DNA of 26,369 nucleotides, from NCBI GenBank assembly GCA_964544305.1, contig CAZJAZ010000039.1, positions 1 through 26,369 of the forward strand. Reading direction: 5' to 3'. The number at the start of each line of letters is the position of its first letter. Positions within the stretch are counted from its first letter, which is position 1. Source of the stretch: JAFDWI01 sp964544305 (GTDB lineage Bacteria > Actinomycetota > Acidimicrobiia > Acidimicrobiales > Iamiaceae). The notes beneath the pieces are model-generated. The model was given only the letters and a program-made list of their open reading frames with translations, was not told where the DNA came from and made no database searches. Below, piece after piece: positions 1 to 6,860 of the stretch. The translations under genes and the position numbers were made by a program.

Positions 1-1
1 T

Positions 2-76
2 GCTCGCGTGCTCCGATCGCTTGCGGACGATCCCGGAAAGCGGATGCAGGTTGCCGGCGTGCCTCACCTACTTTGA
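2..76 (+). CDS. C-terminal end of an unidentified protein (partial)
   Basis: The window opens inside a possible reading frame that ends at the TGA at 74-76. The 24 visible residues end in GKRMQVAGVPHLL, which is protein-like but too short to assign to a family. The next gene starts about 90 bp downstream with its own promoter-like hexamer, so this would be the tail of a separate upstream gene. It could also be chance open frame. Confidence 0.3.
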   Translation, partial: ARVLRSLADDPGKRMQVAGVPHLL

Positions 77-151
77 GCGCGAAAATCCACACTGCTTGTG
101 ATGAACTCGACGTTGTCCTGAGGATAGGCGCCGCACAATCGGCATTGGTGC

Positions 152-157
152 GATGAT
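152..157 (+). promoter_or_regulatory. -10-like hexamer of vapBC-like module 1
   Basis: GATGAT lies exactly 6 nt before the ATG at 164. It is a weak match to TATAAT but keeps A2, T3, A5 and T6. No Shine-Dalgarno sequence is visible, so a leaderless transcript is inferred by analogy with the stronger cases in the window. Confidence 0.35.
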
Positions 158-163
158 GCATGT

Positions 164-403
164 ATGCGCACCACGGCGACACTCGACGATGAACTACACG
201 AGAAGATCCGACGTCGCGCCTTCGAAGAACACCGATCCTTCACCGACCTACTCAATGAAGTGGTTCGCCGCGGAATCACCGAAAGCGCGCTATACGAGCG
301 GCGAACCCTCGGCGCGTTCGCGGGAAAGATTCAGATCGCCGATGATTTCGACGACGACCTGGACGACATGGAGAGCGCATTGCGCGAACCGATAGCGCCG
401 TGA
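164..403 (+). CDS. RHH antitoxin, VapB-like
   Basis: This 79-aa protein starts with the beta-strand of a ribbon-helix-helix domain (MRTTATLDDELHEKI), followed by the two helices (about residues 14-40), as in VapB antitoxins. Its tail is very acidic (DDFDDDLDDMES), as expected of a segment that wraps the toxin. It would neutralise the PIN toxin encoded next and repress its own promoter. Its TGA overlaps the toxin start in a GTGA tetranucleotide, so the two are translationally coupled. The ATG at 164 follows a -10-like hexamer by 6 nt and has no Shine-Dalgarno. An overlapping frame from 153 is a shadow. Confidence 0.85.
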   Translation: MRTTATLDDELHEKIRRRAFEEHRSFTDLLNEVVRRGITESALYERRTLGAFAGKIQIADDFDDDLDDMESALREPIAP

Positions 404-786
404 GCGAACTGCTGCTCGACACTTATGTGCTGCTCTGGGCGAGTAACGAACCCGATCGCCTCGGTCCGCGCACACGAAACCAACTCCAAGACCCGTCGCA
501 TCGACTGTTTGTCTCCGCGGTCAGCTACGCGGAAATCGCGATCAAACGATCGATCGGCAAACTCGTGTTGACCGTGTCGATCGAAGACCTCCTCGCACCG
601 CTCGGAGCGCAACCACTTGCACTATCGGCAGTCCACGCCACTGCGATCGAACGTCTCCCCATGTTGCATCGCGATCCATTCGATCGCATGCTGGCCGCCC
701 AAGCATCGTGTGAGGATTACGAGCTTGTCACCGCGGACGAGTGCCTCCTTGCCTACCCGGTGGCAACCCGCGACGCTCGCACCTAA
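400..786 (+). CDS. PIN-domain toxin, VapC-like RNase
   Basis: This 128-aa protein is a full-length PIN domain. The four acidic positions expected to hold the metal are visible: D7 in LLLDTYVLLW, E45 in SYAEIAIK, D95 in HRDPFDRML and D113 in VTADECL. The family (type II VapC-like toxins) cleaves RNA and is held inactive by its cognate VapB. In this subfamily the usual residue after DT is His; here it is Tyr, which is not one of the metal ligands. The start is a GTG in the GTGA overlap with the antitoxin stop. The substrate RNA cannot be predicted. Confidence 0.9.
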   Translation: MSELLLDTYVLLWASNEPDRLGPRTRNQLQDPSHRLFVSAVSYAEIAIKRSIGKLVLTVSIEDLLAPLGAQPLALSAVHATAIERLPMLHRDPFDRMLAAQASCEDYELVTADECLLAYPVATRDART

Positions 787-861
787 ACCGAGCGAGCGGG
801 TGAAAGCTGTTCTGACATCGCCGCCCACCTACCTGCGCCGTGGCCACGATTCCAGGTGCTC

Positions 862-1491
862 ATGACCCCGGATCCGCGACAACTCCGGCAAGCCGCGTCC
901 TTCCTGAACGCTCTTGTAGGCTCGTCGGCGATGGCCGGTAAAGCAGACTCGGTGCGTATTCCAACGTCCACGCCGGAGTCGCGTCAGTTTGCCGAAGACG
1001 TCGAACGGGCTATGGCGATCACCGGTCGGCTGAACCGGCTCGGCTATTCGGATCAAGGAGAGATTCGAGCGATGTTTGCCGAACTGACCGGCAGAGAGGT
1101 TCCAGATCGGTTCCATCTCATCCCACCGTTTTCTACCGATTGTGGGCGCAACATCGTTCTCGGCGATCGGGTATTCATCAATCAGAACTGCACGATCTAT
1201 GACCTGGCTTCGGTCACGATCGGAGATGACGCCTTGATCGGACCCAACGTGTCGTTGATCACGTCGAGCCATCCGGTATCACCGTCGCGTCGCTTCGCGG
1301 AGCTCGTCGCGGACCCGATCGACATTGGCATGAACGTGTGGATTGCTGCTGGGGCGACAGTCGTTGGTGGGGTGACCATTGGCCGCAATTCTGTCGTCGC
1401 TGCCGGATCGGTGGTGACCCGGAGTGTTCCGGCTGATTCACTTGTCGGGGGCAATCCCGCCAAGGTGATTCGATCTATTGCCGGTGAGTGA
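862..1491 (+). CDS. Sugar O-acetyltransferase, left-handed beta-helix
   Basis: This protein of about 209 aa belongs to the maltose/galactoside O-acetyltransferase group of hexapeptide transferases, which move acetyl from acetyl-CoA to a sugar or similar acceptor in the cytosol. An N-terminal helical part (residues 1-75) precedes the beta-helix with repeats such as NIVLGDRVFINQNCTI and DALIGPNVSLIT. The catalytic His is in SSHPV, and the family ending VAAGSVVTRSVPADSLVGGNPAKVIR is present. I place the start at the ATG at 862, which has CCAGG just upstream; a GTG at 856 in the same frame would add two residues. No partner gene suggests the acceptor. Confidence 0.85.
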   Translation: MTPDPRQLRQAASFLNALVGSSAMAGKADSVRIPTSTPESRQFAEDVERAMAITGRLNRLGYSDQGEIRAMFAELTGREVPDRFHLIPPFSTDCGRNIVLGDRVFINQNCTIYDLASVTIGDDALIGPNVSLITSSHPVSPSRRFAELVADPIDIGMNVWIAAGATVVGGVTIGRNSVVAAGSVVTRSVPADSLVGGNPAKVIRSIAGE

Positions 1492-1528
1492 CAAGTGAGT
1501 GGGACAAGCGGATGGGGGTCGCTTCAGT

Positions 1529-1666
1529 TCAGGCGTCGTCGACCAACCTGACGGCTTCGGGCGCGCAGGGCAGCTCGGCGCAACAACACGCCGGAAATGT
1601 CGGACATGACTTGACGACCGTGGCGTCCTCGACGACGCAACCGCACTCCGCGCACGCAATTCTCAT
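1529..1666 (-). CDS. Small Cys-rich protein (45 aa)
   Basis: From the ATG at 1666 the protein has a CxxCxC motif near the N-terminus (ACAECGC) and a second Cys cluster (FPACCCAELPC), eight Cys in 45 residues. This suggests a small zinc-ribbon-like metal-binding protein, but I do not recognise a named family. The start is supported by TATACT 7 nt upstream and no Shine-Dalgarno, which predicts a leaderless mRNA. It lies alone between the acetyltransferase and a divergently read membrane protein. A longer upstream extension of the frame would need a different start and looks spurious. Confidence 0.55.
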   Translation of the reverse strand: MRIACAECGCVVEDATVVKSCPTFPACCCAELPCAPEAVRLVDDA

Positions 1667-1673
1667 GGCGTCA

Positions 1674-1679
1674 AGTATA
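1674..1679 (-). promoter_or_regulatory. -10 hexamer of the Cys-rich small gene
   Basis: TATACT on the minus strand (1679 down to 1674) matches the consensus at five of six positions. It ends 7 nt before the ATG at 1666, so transcription should start at or next to the start codon. Confidence 0.5.
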
Positions 1680-1785
1680 CGGCCGGGCGGGCCACCATGG
1701 GCCCGGCTGGCGATTCGGTCTGCTGGCTGGTCGACCATTTGGTCCCGGGAGTTTCGAGTCGGTGCTTGGTTTTTCGAGGTGGTTG

Positions 1786-1791
1786 TAGGAT
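1786..1791 (+). promoter_or_regulatory. -10-like hexamer before 1798
   Basis: TAGGAT ends exactly 6 nt before the ATG at 1798, the same spacing as at several other genes here. The AGG inside it could alternatively act as a weak ribosome-binding site. Confidence 0.4.
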
Positions 1792-1797
1792 CAAACT

Positions 1798-2199
1798 ATG
1801 AGGCCAGGCCGCGTGAAGCGCATTGTCGAGATCGCAGCGCTGGTCGTGATCGTCGCCGGACTGGCCACGTATGTGGCGGTGACGCGCTGGGATCTGACCA
1901 ATCCCTACCGGGATGGCACGACCCACACCGCGACGATGGGCTACCCCAAAGGCGGACCGGGCGGATGTTTGGAGGACTGGAGCGTGCACCTGGGCAAGTA
2001 CGCGTGGCATCCACACTCACTGCCTCCGTGGGGGCCAAAGAAGGTCAAAGGCACACTGCACATCATTCACAGCCAGCATTCCTCCGAGGGCTACTCCGGG
2101 GACGGCACCCCTGATGCAACCTTCATCGCCCGGGGTCACACCCTGGACCTCTACGGCGGCATCGTGCCCGAATTCTCGCTATTGCCGTGTTCGATCTAG
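1798..2199 (+). CDS. Membrane-anchored hypothetical protein
   Basis: I do not recognise a family for this 133-aa protein. A basic start (MRPGRVKR) is followed by one hydrophobic segment at about residues 9-27, so the rest, rich in Gly, His, Pro and Trp, should face outward. Two Cys (C57 and C131) could form a disulphide in the exported part. The AGG inside TAGGAT is 7 nt before the ATG, so the site can be read as a promoter hexamer or a weak ribosome-binding site. The gene stands alone, divergent from the Cys-rich small gene and upstream of a toxin-antitoxin pair that has its own promoter. Confidence 0.65.
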   Translation: MRPGRVKRIVEIAALVVIVAGLATYVAVTRWDLTNPYRDGTTHTATMGYPKGGPGGCLEDWSVHLGKYAWHPHSLPPWGPKKVKGTLHIIHSQHSSEGYSGDGTPDATFIARGHTLDLYGGIVPEFSLLPCSI

Positions 2200-2229
2200 G
2201 CGCGTTGAGTAGCGCGGACGCACCGACAT

Positions 2230-2248
2230 GCATACGTATGTAGTATGC
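2230..2248 (+). promoter_or_regulatory. Dyad operator over the -10 of the RHH/MazF module
   Basis: GCATAC (2230-2235) and GTATGC (2243-2248) form a perfect 6-bp inverted repeat with a 7-nt centre. Inside lies a second perfect palindrome, CATACGTATG (2231-2240). The putative -10, TAGTAT (2241-2246), sits within the right arm and ends 6 nt before the ATG at 2253. RHH antitoxins commonly repress through such dyads, so autorepression by the antitoxin is a reasonable inference. Confidence 0.55.
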
Positions 2249-2252
2249 GTAC

Positions 2253-2486
2253 ATGCCAAATAAGACGATCAGCGTGCCCGACGATGTGGTGCCGATCATC
2301 GAAGGTCTCGACATGCCGTTCTCGCGTTGGGTGACCGAACAGCTTCGTCAGCATGGTGCCCAGACGACTGAGTCGATCAGTGATCAACTCGCTCGTGATG
2401 CCGCTCTTGCCGACGCCAAGCAACGCCCAACCCGTCGCGACGCGCGCTTGATCGGTCAACGTATGGGACGCAGCGCTTCGTGGTGA
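2253..2486 (+). CDS. RHH-type antitoxin of a MazF module
   Basis: This 77-aa protein begins PNKTISVPDDVVPIIEGL, a ribbon-helix-helix strand and first helix, and continues with a charged helical tail (about residues 45-70) suited to toxin binding. It should neutralise the MazF-like toxin that follows and repress the promoter. Its TGA (2484-2486) overlaps the toxin start. The ATG follows TAGTAT by 6 nt with no Shine-Dalgarno, and the dyad at 2230-2248 is the likely operator. The antitoxin is identified by fold and by its partner, not by a close family match. Confidence 0.8.
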   Translation: MPNKTISVPDDVVPIIEGLDMPFSRWVTEQLRQHGAQTTESISDQLARDAALADAKQRPTRRDARLIGQRMGRSASW

Positions 2487-2812
2487 CGCGCGCCATCGTC
2501 AGACGTGGTGGTGTCCATTGGGTCGACCTCGACAAGCGTCGGCCGTGTGTCGTGGTGTCGTCCGATGACGTGCTCGACGCGGATGTCTGGCAAGCCCATG
2601 TCGTGCCACTGACGTCGAATCTCGCACGCGCCGGAATCGCCGGCAACGTCTTGCTTGGTGCGTCTGTAACCGGACTTGGCAAAGACTCGGTCGCTGTTCC
2701 CCTTGGTTTGGAGTTGATCGACAGGTCTTGGCTCGGTGACGAGATGCGACGTATCCCGTCGGTGCTGATGCGATCGATCGATGTTGGCCTCGCCCTCGTG
2801 CTCGGCCTGTGA
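2480..2812 (+). CDS. MazF/PemK-like endoribonuclease toxin
   Basis: This protein of about 110 aa has the MazF fold signature: a first strand RRGGVHWVDLDKRRPCVVVSS, then VVPLTSN, then the segment SVAVPLGLELIDRSWLGDEM. MazF toxins cleave mRNA or rRNA at short motifs and are blocked by the co-encoded antitoxin. Two in-frame GTG codons, 2480 and 2483, can start it. The second gives the same GTGA overlap seen in module 1 and is my preference, though the longer form is given here. It is followed by the convergent yccF-like gene. Confidence 0.85.
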   Translation: MVTRAIVRRGGVHWVDLDKRRPCVVVSSDDVLDADVWQAHVVPLTSNLARAGIAGNVLLGASVTGLGKDSVAVPLGLELIDRSWLGDEMRRIPSVLMRSIDVGLALVLGL

Positions 2813-2860
2813 ACAGGCCCTGAGGCTGGCGGGTCTACAGAACGCAAATCCCGCGGGCTG

Positions 2861-3274
2861 TCAGGAATGTGTCGGGTTCGCTGGCACCGCATAGGAGCCT
2901 GATTGGCCGCTGACGACGGAGTGCCCGAAGGGCCACAGCGCGAGCATGCTGAGCTTGAACGCCTGGATGCCAAACGGGATGCCAATGATCGTGACACACA
3001 ACAACACGCCGGTGAAGATGTGCAACAAGAACAGCTCCCACCCAAAGAACACCAACCACACAATGTTGAACACCACCTCAAGGCAGCCACCGTTCGCTGT
3101 TCTTGCCACCGATCGTCCGAATGGCCACAACGTTAACCCGGCGAGCTTGAACGCCTGGATGCCAAAGGGAATGCCGATGATCGTGATGCACAGGATCAGC
3201 CCCGACAACGCATAGCCGAACGCCAACCAGATGCCGGCGAAGATCAGCCAAAGGACGTTGCCTACTATGCGCAT
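2861..3274 (-). CDS. yccF: YccF-domain inner membrane protein, duplicated domain
   Basis: This 137-aa membrane protein contains two copies of the YccF (DUF307) unit. Each has the hallmark TIIGIPFGIQAFKL followed by LWPFG, at about residues 31-52 and 95-116. Each copy has hydrophobic segments, for about four membrane passes in all. The family is widespread and its function is not established. AGGA lies 7 nt before the ATG at 3274. The gene is convergent with the MazF-like gene and lies just beyond the 3' end of arsR, but nothing else links it to arsenic. Confidence 0.88.
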   Translation of the reverse strand: MRIVGNVLWLIFAGIWLAFGYALSGLILCITIIGIPFGIQAFKLAGLTLWPFGRSVARTANGGCLEVVFNIVWLVFFGWELFLLHIFTGVLLCVTIIGIPFGIQAFKLSMLALWPFGHSVVSGQSGSYAVPANPTHS

Positions 3275-3335
3275 TCAAGCGTCCTGTTCGCTATGCAGAT
3301 CTTTTGCGACGATCATCGTGGACCTGGGGAAGTGT

Positions 3336-3695
3336 TCAAGTCTGGCACGGCACGCGTTGCAGCGACTGTGCCAGCGCGTCGAGAGTGGGTTCGACGATGC
3401 GGTAGTACGCCCACCGGCCACGTTGTTCACGGGACACCAATCCGGCTTCAACCAAGAGCCGCAAATGGTGGGACACAGTGGGTTGGCTCAACCCGGTCGG
3501 ATCGACCAGGTCGCACACGCAGGCTTCGCCACCGTCGTGTGCGGCGATCATTGACACCAGCCGAAGTCGGGTCGGGTCGCCGAGTGCTTTGAATACGATC
3601 GCTAATCGTTCGGCGGTGCCGTGATCGAGCACGCCTCCGGCCACCGGTGCACAGCAGGTGGCGAAGTCATCCGCGAGCGTCGAGGTCGTGGTCAT
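3336..3695 (-). CDS. arsR: ArsR-family arsenic-responsive repressor
   Basis: The 119-aa protein is a winged-helix ArsR/SmtB repressor: FKALGDPTRLRLVSMI (about 35-50), recognition helix LSQPTVSHHLRLL (69-81), and wing SREQRGRWAYYRI. Candidate As(III) ligands are C14-C15 in FATCCAP and C59/C61 in EACVCDLV. This combines the N-terminal CC pair known from Corynebacterium ArsR with the CVC motif. It is divergent from arsM and should repress both until As(III) binds. The start is ATG 3695, preceded at 6 nt by CAGACT. A longer frame reaching 3779 would run across the arsM promoter and is unlikely. Confidence 0.9.
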   Translation of the reverse strand: MTTTSTLADDFATCCAPVAGGVLDHGTAERLAIVFKALGDPTRLRLVSMIAAHDGGEACVCDLVDPTGLSQPTVSHHLRLLVEAGLVSREQRGRWAYYRIVEPTLDALAQSLQRVPCQT

Positions 3696-3701
3696 GACAC
3701 G

Positions 3702-3707
3702 AGTCTG
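3702..3707 (-). promoter_or_regulatory. -10-like hexamer of arsR
   Basis: CAGACT on the minus strand ends 6 nt before the ATG at 3695, and there is no Shine-Dalgarno. The same hexamer lies 7 nt before the gene at 15540. The match to consensus is only moderate. Confidence 0.35.
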
Positions 3708-3717
3708 CCACAACGTA

Positions 3718-3770
3718 TTGACAACTATCGATGAAAAGTGCAATTCTATCAAATCGACATCTATCAATAT
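3718..3770 (+). promoter_or_regulatory. arsM promoter and CTATC direct repeats
   Basis: A perfect -35 TTGACA lies at 3718-3723. Downstream, CTATC recurs at 3725, 3746 and 3761, each followed by a purine-rich trimer (GAT, AAA, AAT). The repeats fill the region between arsR and arsM and are candidate ArsR contacts. The -10 of arsM is not clear; CAATTC at 3741 has 17-nt spacing but is a poor match. Confidence 0.4.
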
Positions 3771-3782
3771 GAGAGGCACGTG

Positions 3783-4571
3783 ATGAGCTCAACGACCCGA
3801 AACAATGACGACGTTCGTGAAGAGGTCCGGTCCCGGTACGCCCAAGCAGCCCAAGCGGTCACAACCGCCGCGCAACGCAAACCGTTGGCGATCATCGACG
3901 CGAACGCCTCCTGTTGTGGCGGCGGGGGAGAAGTCGACGGCGCGTTTGGGTCTGGGCTCTACTCCGCCGATGAACAAGGCGAACTTCCCGCGGAAGCGGT
4001 CGCCGCGAGCTTGGGATGTGGGAACCCGATGATCGTCGCGGAATTGGCCGCCGGAGAAGCCGTGCTCGATCTCGGCTCGGGTGGCGGCATCGACGTGTTG
4101 TTGTCAGCGCGCCGGGTCGGACCGGGCGGGTTCGCCTATGGCGTCGACATGACCGACGAGATGCTCGAGTTGGCCCGAGCCAATGCCGCCAAAGCCGGCA
4201 CCGACAACGTGGATTTTGTCAAAGGTGTCATCGAGGACGTTCCCTTGGATGACGCGAGCATCGACGTGGTGATCTCGAACTGTGTGATCAACCTGTCGCC
4301 TGACAAGCCCGCGGTGTTTGCCGAAATGTTCCGGCTGCTGCGTCCCGGCGGGCGGATCGGTGTCTCCGACGTCGTGGCCGAAGACGATCTCAGCCCGGCC
4401 CAGCGGGCCGAGCGAGGATCGTACGTGGCGTGCATCGCGGGCGCGCTGTCACGCGCCGAATACTTAGGCGGCCTGGCCGCCGTCGGATTCGTCGATGCAC
4501 ACGTCACCTTCACCCACGAGGTAGCCCCCGGCATGCACGGCGCGATCATCCGCGCCACCAAACCCGCCTGA
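3783..4571 (+). CDS. arsM: Arsenite S-adenosylmethionine methyltransferase
   Basis: This 262-aa cytosolic enzyme methylates As(III) with SAM, giving methylated and volatile arsenicals. Motif I is VLDLGSGGGIDV (94-105). The Cys expected of ArsM are present: C44-C45 in ASCCGGGG, C79 in SLGCGNP, C167 in ISNCVINLSPDK and C217 in YVACIAG. The start at 3783 is chosen for the GAGAGG Shine-Dalgarno 6 nt upstream; a frame extending to 3738 lacks one. It is divergent from arsR, with no arsB/acr3 or arsC nearby, so resistance here appears to rest on methylation alone within this window. Confidence 0.95.
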   Translation: MSSTTRNNDDVREEVRSRYAQAAQAVTTAAQRKPLAIIDANASCCGGGGEVDGAFGSGLYSADEQGELPAEAVAASLGCGNPMIVAELAAGEAVLDLGSGGGIDVLLSARRVGPGGFAYGVDMTDEMLELARANAAKAGTDNVDFVKGVIEDVPLDDASIDVVISNCVINLSPDKPAVFAEMFRLLRPGGRIGVSDVVAEDDLSPAQRAERGSYVACIAGALSRAEYLGGLAAVGFVDAHVTFTHEVAPGMHGAIIRATKPA

Positions 4572-4626
4572 TCCCGTCAGGCGTCGTCCCAAACCGTGCC
4601 GATCGCGCTTCCAAGCATGTATCCGA

Positions 4627-4660
4627 CTATGTAGAGGTCGTCACACCTCCTATGTATACT
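4627..4660 (+). promoter_or_regulatory. Promoter and repeats of vapBC-like module 2
   Basis: TATACT (4655-4660) ends 6 nt before the ATG at 4667. CTATGTA occurs at 4627 and again at 4650, 23 bp apart, about two helical turns. Between them GAGGT (4634-4638) and ACCTC (4645-4649) form an inverted repeat. This is a plausible RHH antitoxin operator. Confidence 0.5.
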
Positions 4661-4666
4661 TGCGTC

Positions 4667-4915
4667 ATGAAGCCGGTTACGGTGACAATTCCCGACGAGC
4701 TTGATGCTGAGGCAGCCGCGGAGGCCGAACGGCTTGGGATCTCAAAATCTGAGTTGTTCCGTCGAGGACTACATGCGGTCATCGAGCGAAGCGCCGAGCG
4801 TGTGCAGGCCGTAAGCGCCCGCGGCGAAAACCTCTGGTTGGACCTTGCCGGATTTGGCCCGGACGAGGTCACGGCAAATCCGGGTGAAGTCGACGACGTC
4901 GTGTATCCGCGATGA
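4667..4915 (+). CDS. RHH antitoxin, VapB-like
   Basis: The 82-aa protein starts MKPVTVTIPDELDAEA and continues LGISKSELFRRGLHAVIE, a ribbon-helix-helix domain of the CopG/VapB kind (residues 1-42), followed by a toxin-binding tail ending in acidic residues (GEVDDVVYPR). It should neutralise the following PIN toxin and repress the operon. The start at 4667 follows TATACT by 6 nt. A much longer frame beginning near 4430 overlaps the end of arsM and is rejected. The TGA overlaps the toxin ATG in an ATGA. Confidence 0.88.
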   Translation: MKPVTVTIPDELDAEAAAEAERLGISKSELFRRGLHAVIERSAERVQAVSARGENLWLDLAGFGPDEVTANPGEVDDVVYPR

Positions 4916-5331
4916 AGTTTGCGGACACGTCGTGGTGGGTGGCGTGGGCATTGCCCGGGGACGCACGGCATCACGTGGCAGTGTCATTGGCAGAGACGCT
5001 CGGCCGCAATGAGATGGTGCTCACGACGAATCATGTTATTGGTGAGTCATGGACATTTCTGCGGCGGCGAGGTGGACATCCAACCGCGGTCGCGTTCCTG
5101 GACCGGATCGACCTTCTGCGTTCGTCGCGCAAGATCGAGATTCACCAAGTGACCGCCAAACAGGAGGCTGCCGCGCTTACATTTCTTCGGCGGCGTGTCG
5201 AACGGGAGTACTCCTTTGTCGACGCGACGAGTTTTGTGACCATGCGTGATCGGCGCCTACGCGAAGCGTTCGCATTTGATCATGACTTCGCGGCAGCGGG
5301 TTTCGTCGAAGTCGTCGCGCCGCCAACCTGA
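4912..5331 (+). CDS. PIN-domain toxin, VapC-like RNase
   Basis: This 139-aa PIN protein carries the expected acidic residues: D5 in MKFADTSWWV, E45 in HVIGESW, D104 in SFVDATS and D123/D125 in AFDHDF. It belongs to the VapC group with a W-rich first strand and a long middle helix. As a type II toxin it would cut RNA when the antitoxin is degraded. Its ATG overlaps the antitoxin stop (ATGA). The gene ends 55 bp before the convergent phosphotransferase remnant. Confidence 0.9.
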   Translation: MKFADTSWWVAWALPGDARHHVAVSLAETLGRNEMVLTTNHVIGESWTFLRRRGGHPTAVAFLDRIDLLRSSRKIEIHQVTAKQEAAALTFLRRRVEREYSFVDATSFVTMRDRRLREAFAFDHDFAAAGFVEVVAPPT

Positions 5332-5386
5332 AACACACGCCGTCGCAATTCAGATGCCAGTGCATCCAGGATCGCTCTCGTGAGTT

Positions 5387-5902
5387 TCAACCGGTGAGCT
5401 GCGCCTCGAACGTGGCACGGTTCGCAACGAACCAGTCGTGGCGGCGGTCGTAACGCTCCTGTCCGCCCATGGCGTTCCACATAGCAATGAATGCCTGTTC
5501 GCCGGCCTCGACGTGACGGCGTACGAAACCACCCGCATTCGCCATGCGGTCGTCGAGGATGTCAAGCAATTCTCCACGTTGTTCGGAGTCCAGTCCGTAC
5601 GCGTCGGTGGTCGACCAGGCGGGGAATGGGGGAATCGGCACGTCACCGGGAATGAACACCAAACGTTCACGGCCGTCAGCTTCGATGTCCACGACCTGGG
5701 GCACCGCGTCGAACCCGACGTCGTGCAAGAAGCCGAGCAGCGCGTGGATCCCGGGCGTATGCGCCGATGTTGGGCGCAGCACGCGGTCGCCAATTCGCAC
5801 GACCAGGCCAGCGTTGCCGACCCCGCCCGCGAGCACTTCGATCTCGTCACACACAGGATCCAAGTCTTGCCGGCATCCTGGATGGTTCAAAAGCCGTTTC
5901 AA
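5387..5902 (-). pseudogene. APH-family phosphotransferase with catalytic core deleted
   Basis: The readable 171 codons join two ends of one family. The N-terminal part (EVLAGGVGNAGLVVRIGD, then HTPGIHALLGFLHDVGFDAVP and FPAWSTTD) is the nucleotide lobe of an aminoglycoside/choline-kinase-like protein. The C-terminal part (AYGLDSEQRGELLDILDDRM, then AMGGQERYDRRHDWF) is its last helices. The middle, which should hold the HxDxxxxN catalytic loop and the DxD metal site, is missing at the TTD/AYGL join near 5612. Intact relatives are roughly 270-290 aa, so about 110 codons are gone, in frame. The start is uncertain: TTG 5902, 8 bp after the sigma-factor stop, or a GTG 48 nt further in. Confidence 0.75.
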
Positions 5903-5909
5903 TCAATAA

Positions 5910-6824
5910 TCACGTTCGCAGCGCCGGCCCTTCGCGGCGTTGTACGCTGGCCAACACGTCCGGGTCCGCCCGGAACGTGATCGACGTGACCGCCCCGTCG
6001 GCGATGGTGAAATCGAACAGGACTTTCATCTCGCCACGCTGGACCCACGCCGCACCAGGACGACCATCGACCATCACCGGTCGGGCGGTCTTCGCCGCAC
6101 CGTTGAAGAACGTCGCAACCGGTTCGCGCCCGTCCATGCGTTCAGGTGTGCCCATCGAGATCGCAGCTTCGTCGGCTCGGACACGCACGTCTGGTGCGAG
6201 CAGTTCCATGAGCCGAGCGAAATCACCACCCCGGGCCGCGGTGAGGAACGCATCAACCACCTCCCAATCGGCCAAAGCATCTTGGGGTGTGTGTTGGCGC
6301 ACCTTGGATCGTGCTCGTGACGCAAGTTTGCGGGTCGCGGCAGGTGAGTTATCCAAAATCTGTGCGATGGTCTCGAATGAGAATCCAAAACTGTCGTGCA
6401 ACACGAACGCGACCCGCTCGGCCGGGCCCAACGAATCGAGCACGACCTGCAGCGCGACCCCAACGGTCTCGGCCAGCGCAAGATCTTCGGCAATGTCGCC
6501 GACTCCCAGGGATGGGCTCGTCGATCCGGTCGCGGCGACGGCGTCCCAGTCTGTGTCGTCGCCGGGCAAGTCGGGCTTCTTGGCACGCAATCGGTCCAGG
6601 CACAGCCGGGTGGTCACTGTGGTGCACCAGGCCGGGATGTTCACCGGCACATCGGTTTGCGCCTGGAGGCGGAGCCAGGTTGTCTGGACGATGTCGTCGG
6701 CTTCGGCCCGGTCGCCGAGCACCCGTGTGGCAAGACGGAGCAGCCGGGGCCGCTCAGCCTCGAACACAGCCACCACATCTGGCGGTGTACTGGGCGTGGC
6801 GTCGGTTTGGTCATCAGCGTTCAT
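5910..6824 (-). CDS. ECF sigma factor, SigJ-like with SnoaL-like C-terminus
   Basis: This 304-aa protein has sigma region 2 (about 18-80: FEAERPRLLRLATRVLG, ADDIVQTTWLRL), region 4 (about 128-180: LGPAERVAFVLHDSFGFSFETIAQIL, ATRKLASRARSKVR) and an NTF2/SnoaL-like domain (about 187-300). Such ECF factors lack a separate anti-sigma and are thought to be controlled by the fused domain. The WLPEPL linker motif of the ECF41 group is not seen, so the exact group is open. GAGG lies 5 nt before the ATG at 6824. It follows the 160-aa gene by 36 bp, probably in one operon, and may control it. Confidence 0.9.
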   Translation of the reverse strand: MNADDQTDATPSTPPDVVAVFEAERPRLLRLATRVLGDRAEADDIVQTTWLRLQAQTDVPVNIPAWCTTVTTRLCLDRLRAKKPDLPGDDTDWDAVAATGSTSPSLGVGDIAEDLALAETVGVALQVVLDSLGPAERVAFVLHDSFGFSFETIAQILDNSPAATRKLASRARSKVRQHTPQDALADWEVVDAFLTAARGGDFARLMELLAPDVRVRADEAAISMGTPERMDGREPVATFFNGAAKTARPVMVDGRPGAAWVQRGEMKVLFDFTIADGAVTSITFRADPDVLASVQRREGPALRT

Positions 6825-6860
6825 GGGTCCTCGATGCTCGCAGCGTCAATATCGGTGCGA

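Noticed and set aside
1488..2114. Plus-strand frame of 208 codons
   Set aside because: It overlaps the membrane-anchored gene in another frame and has Arg/Gly-rich low-complexity composition; no start signal.
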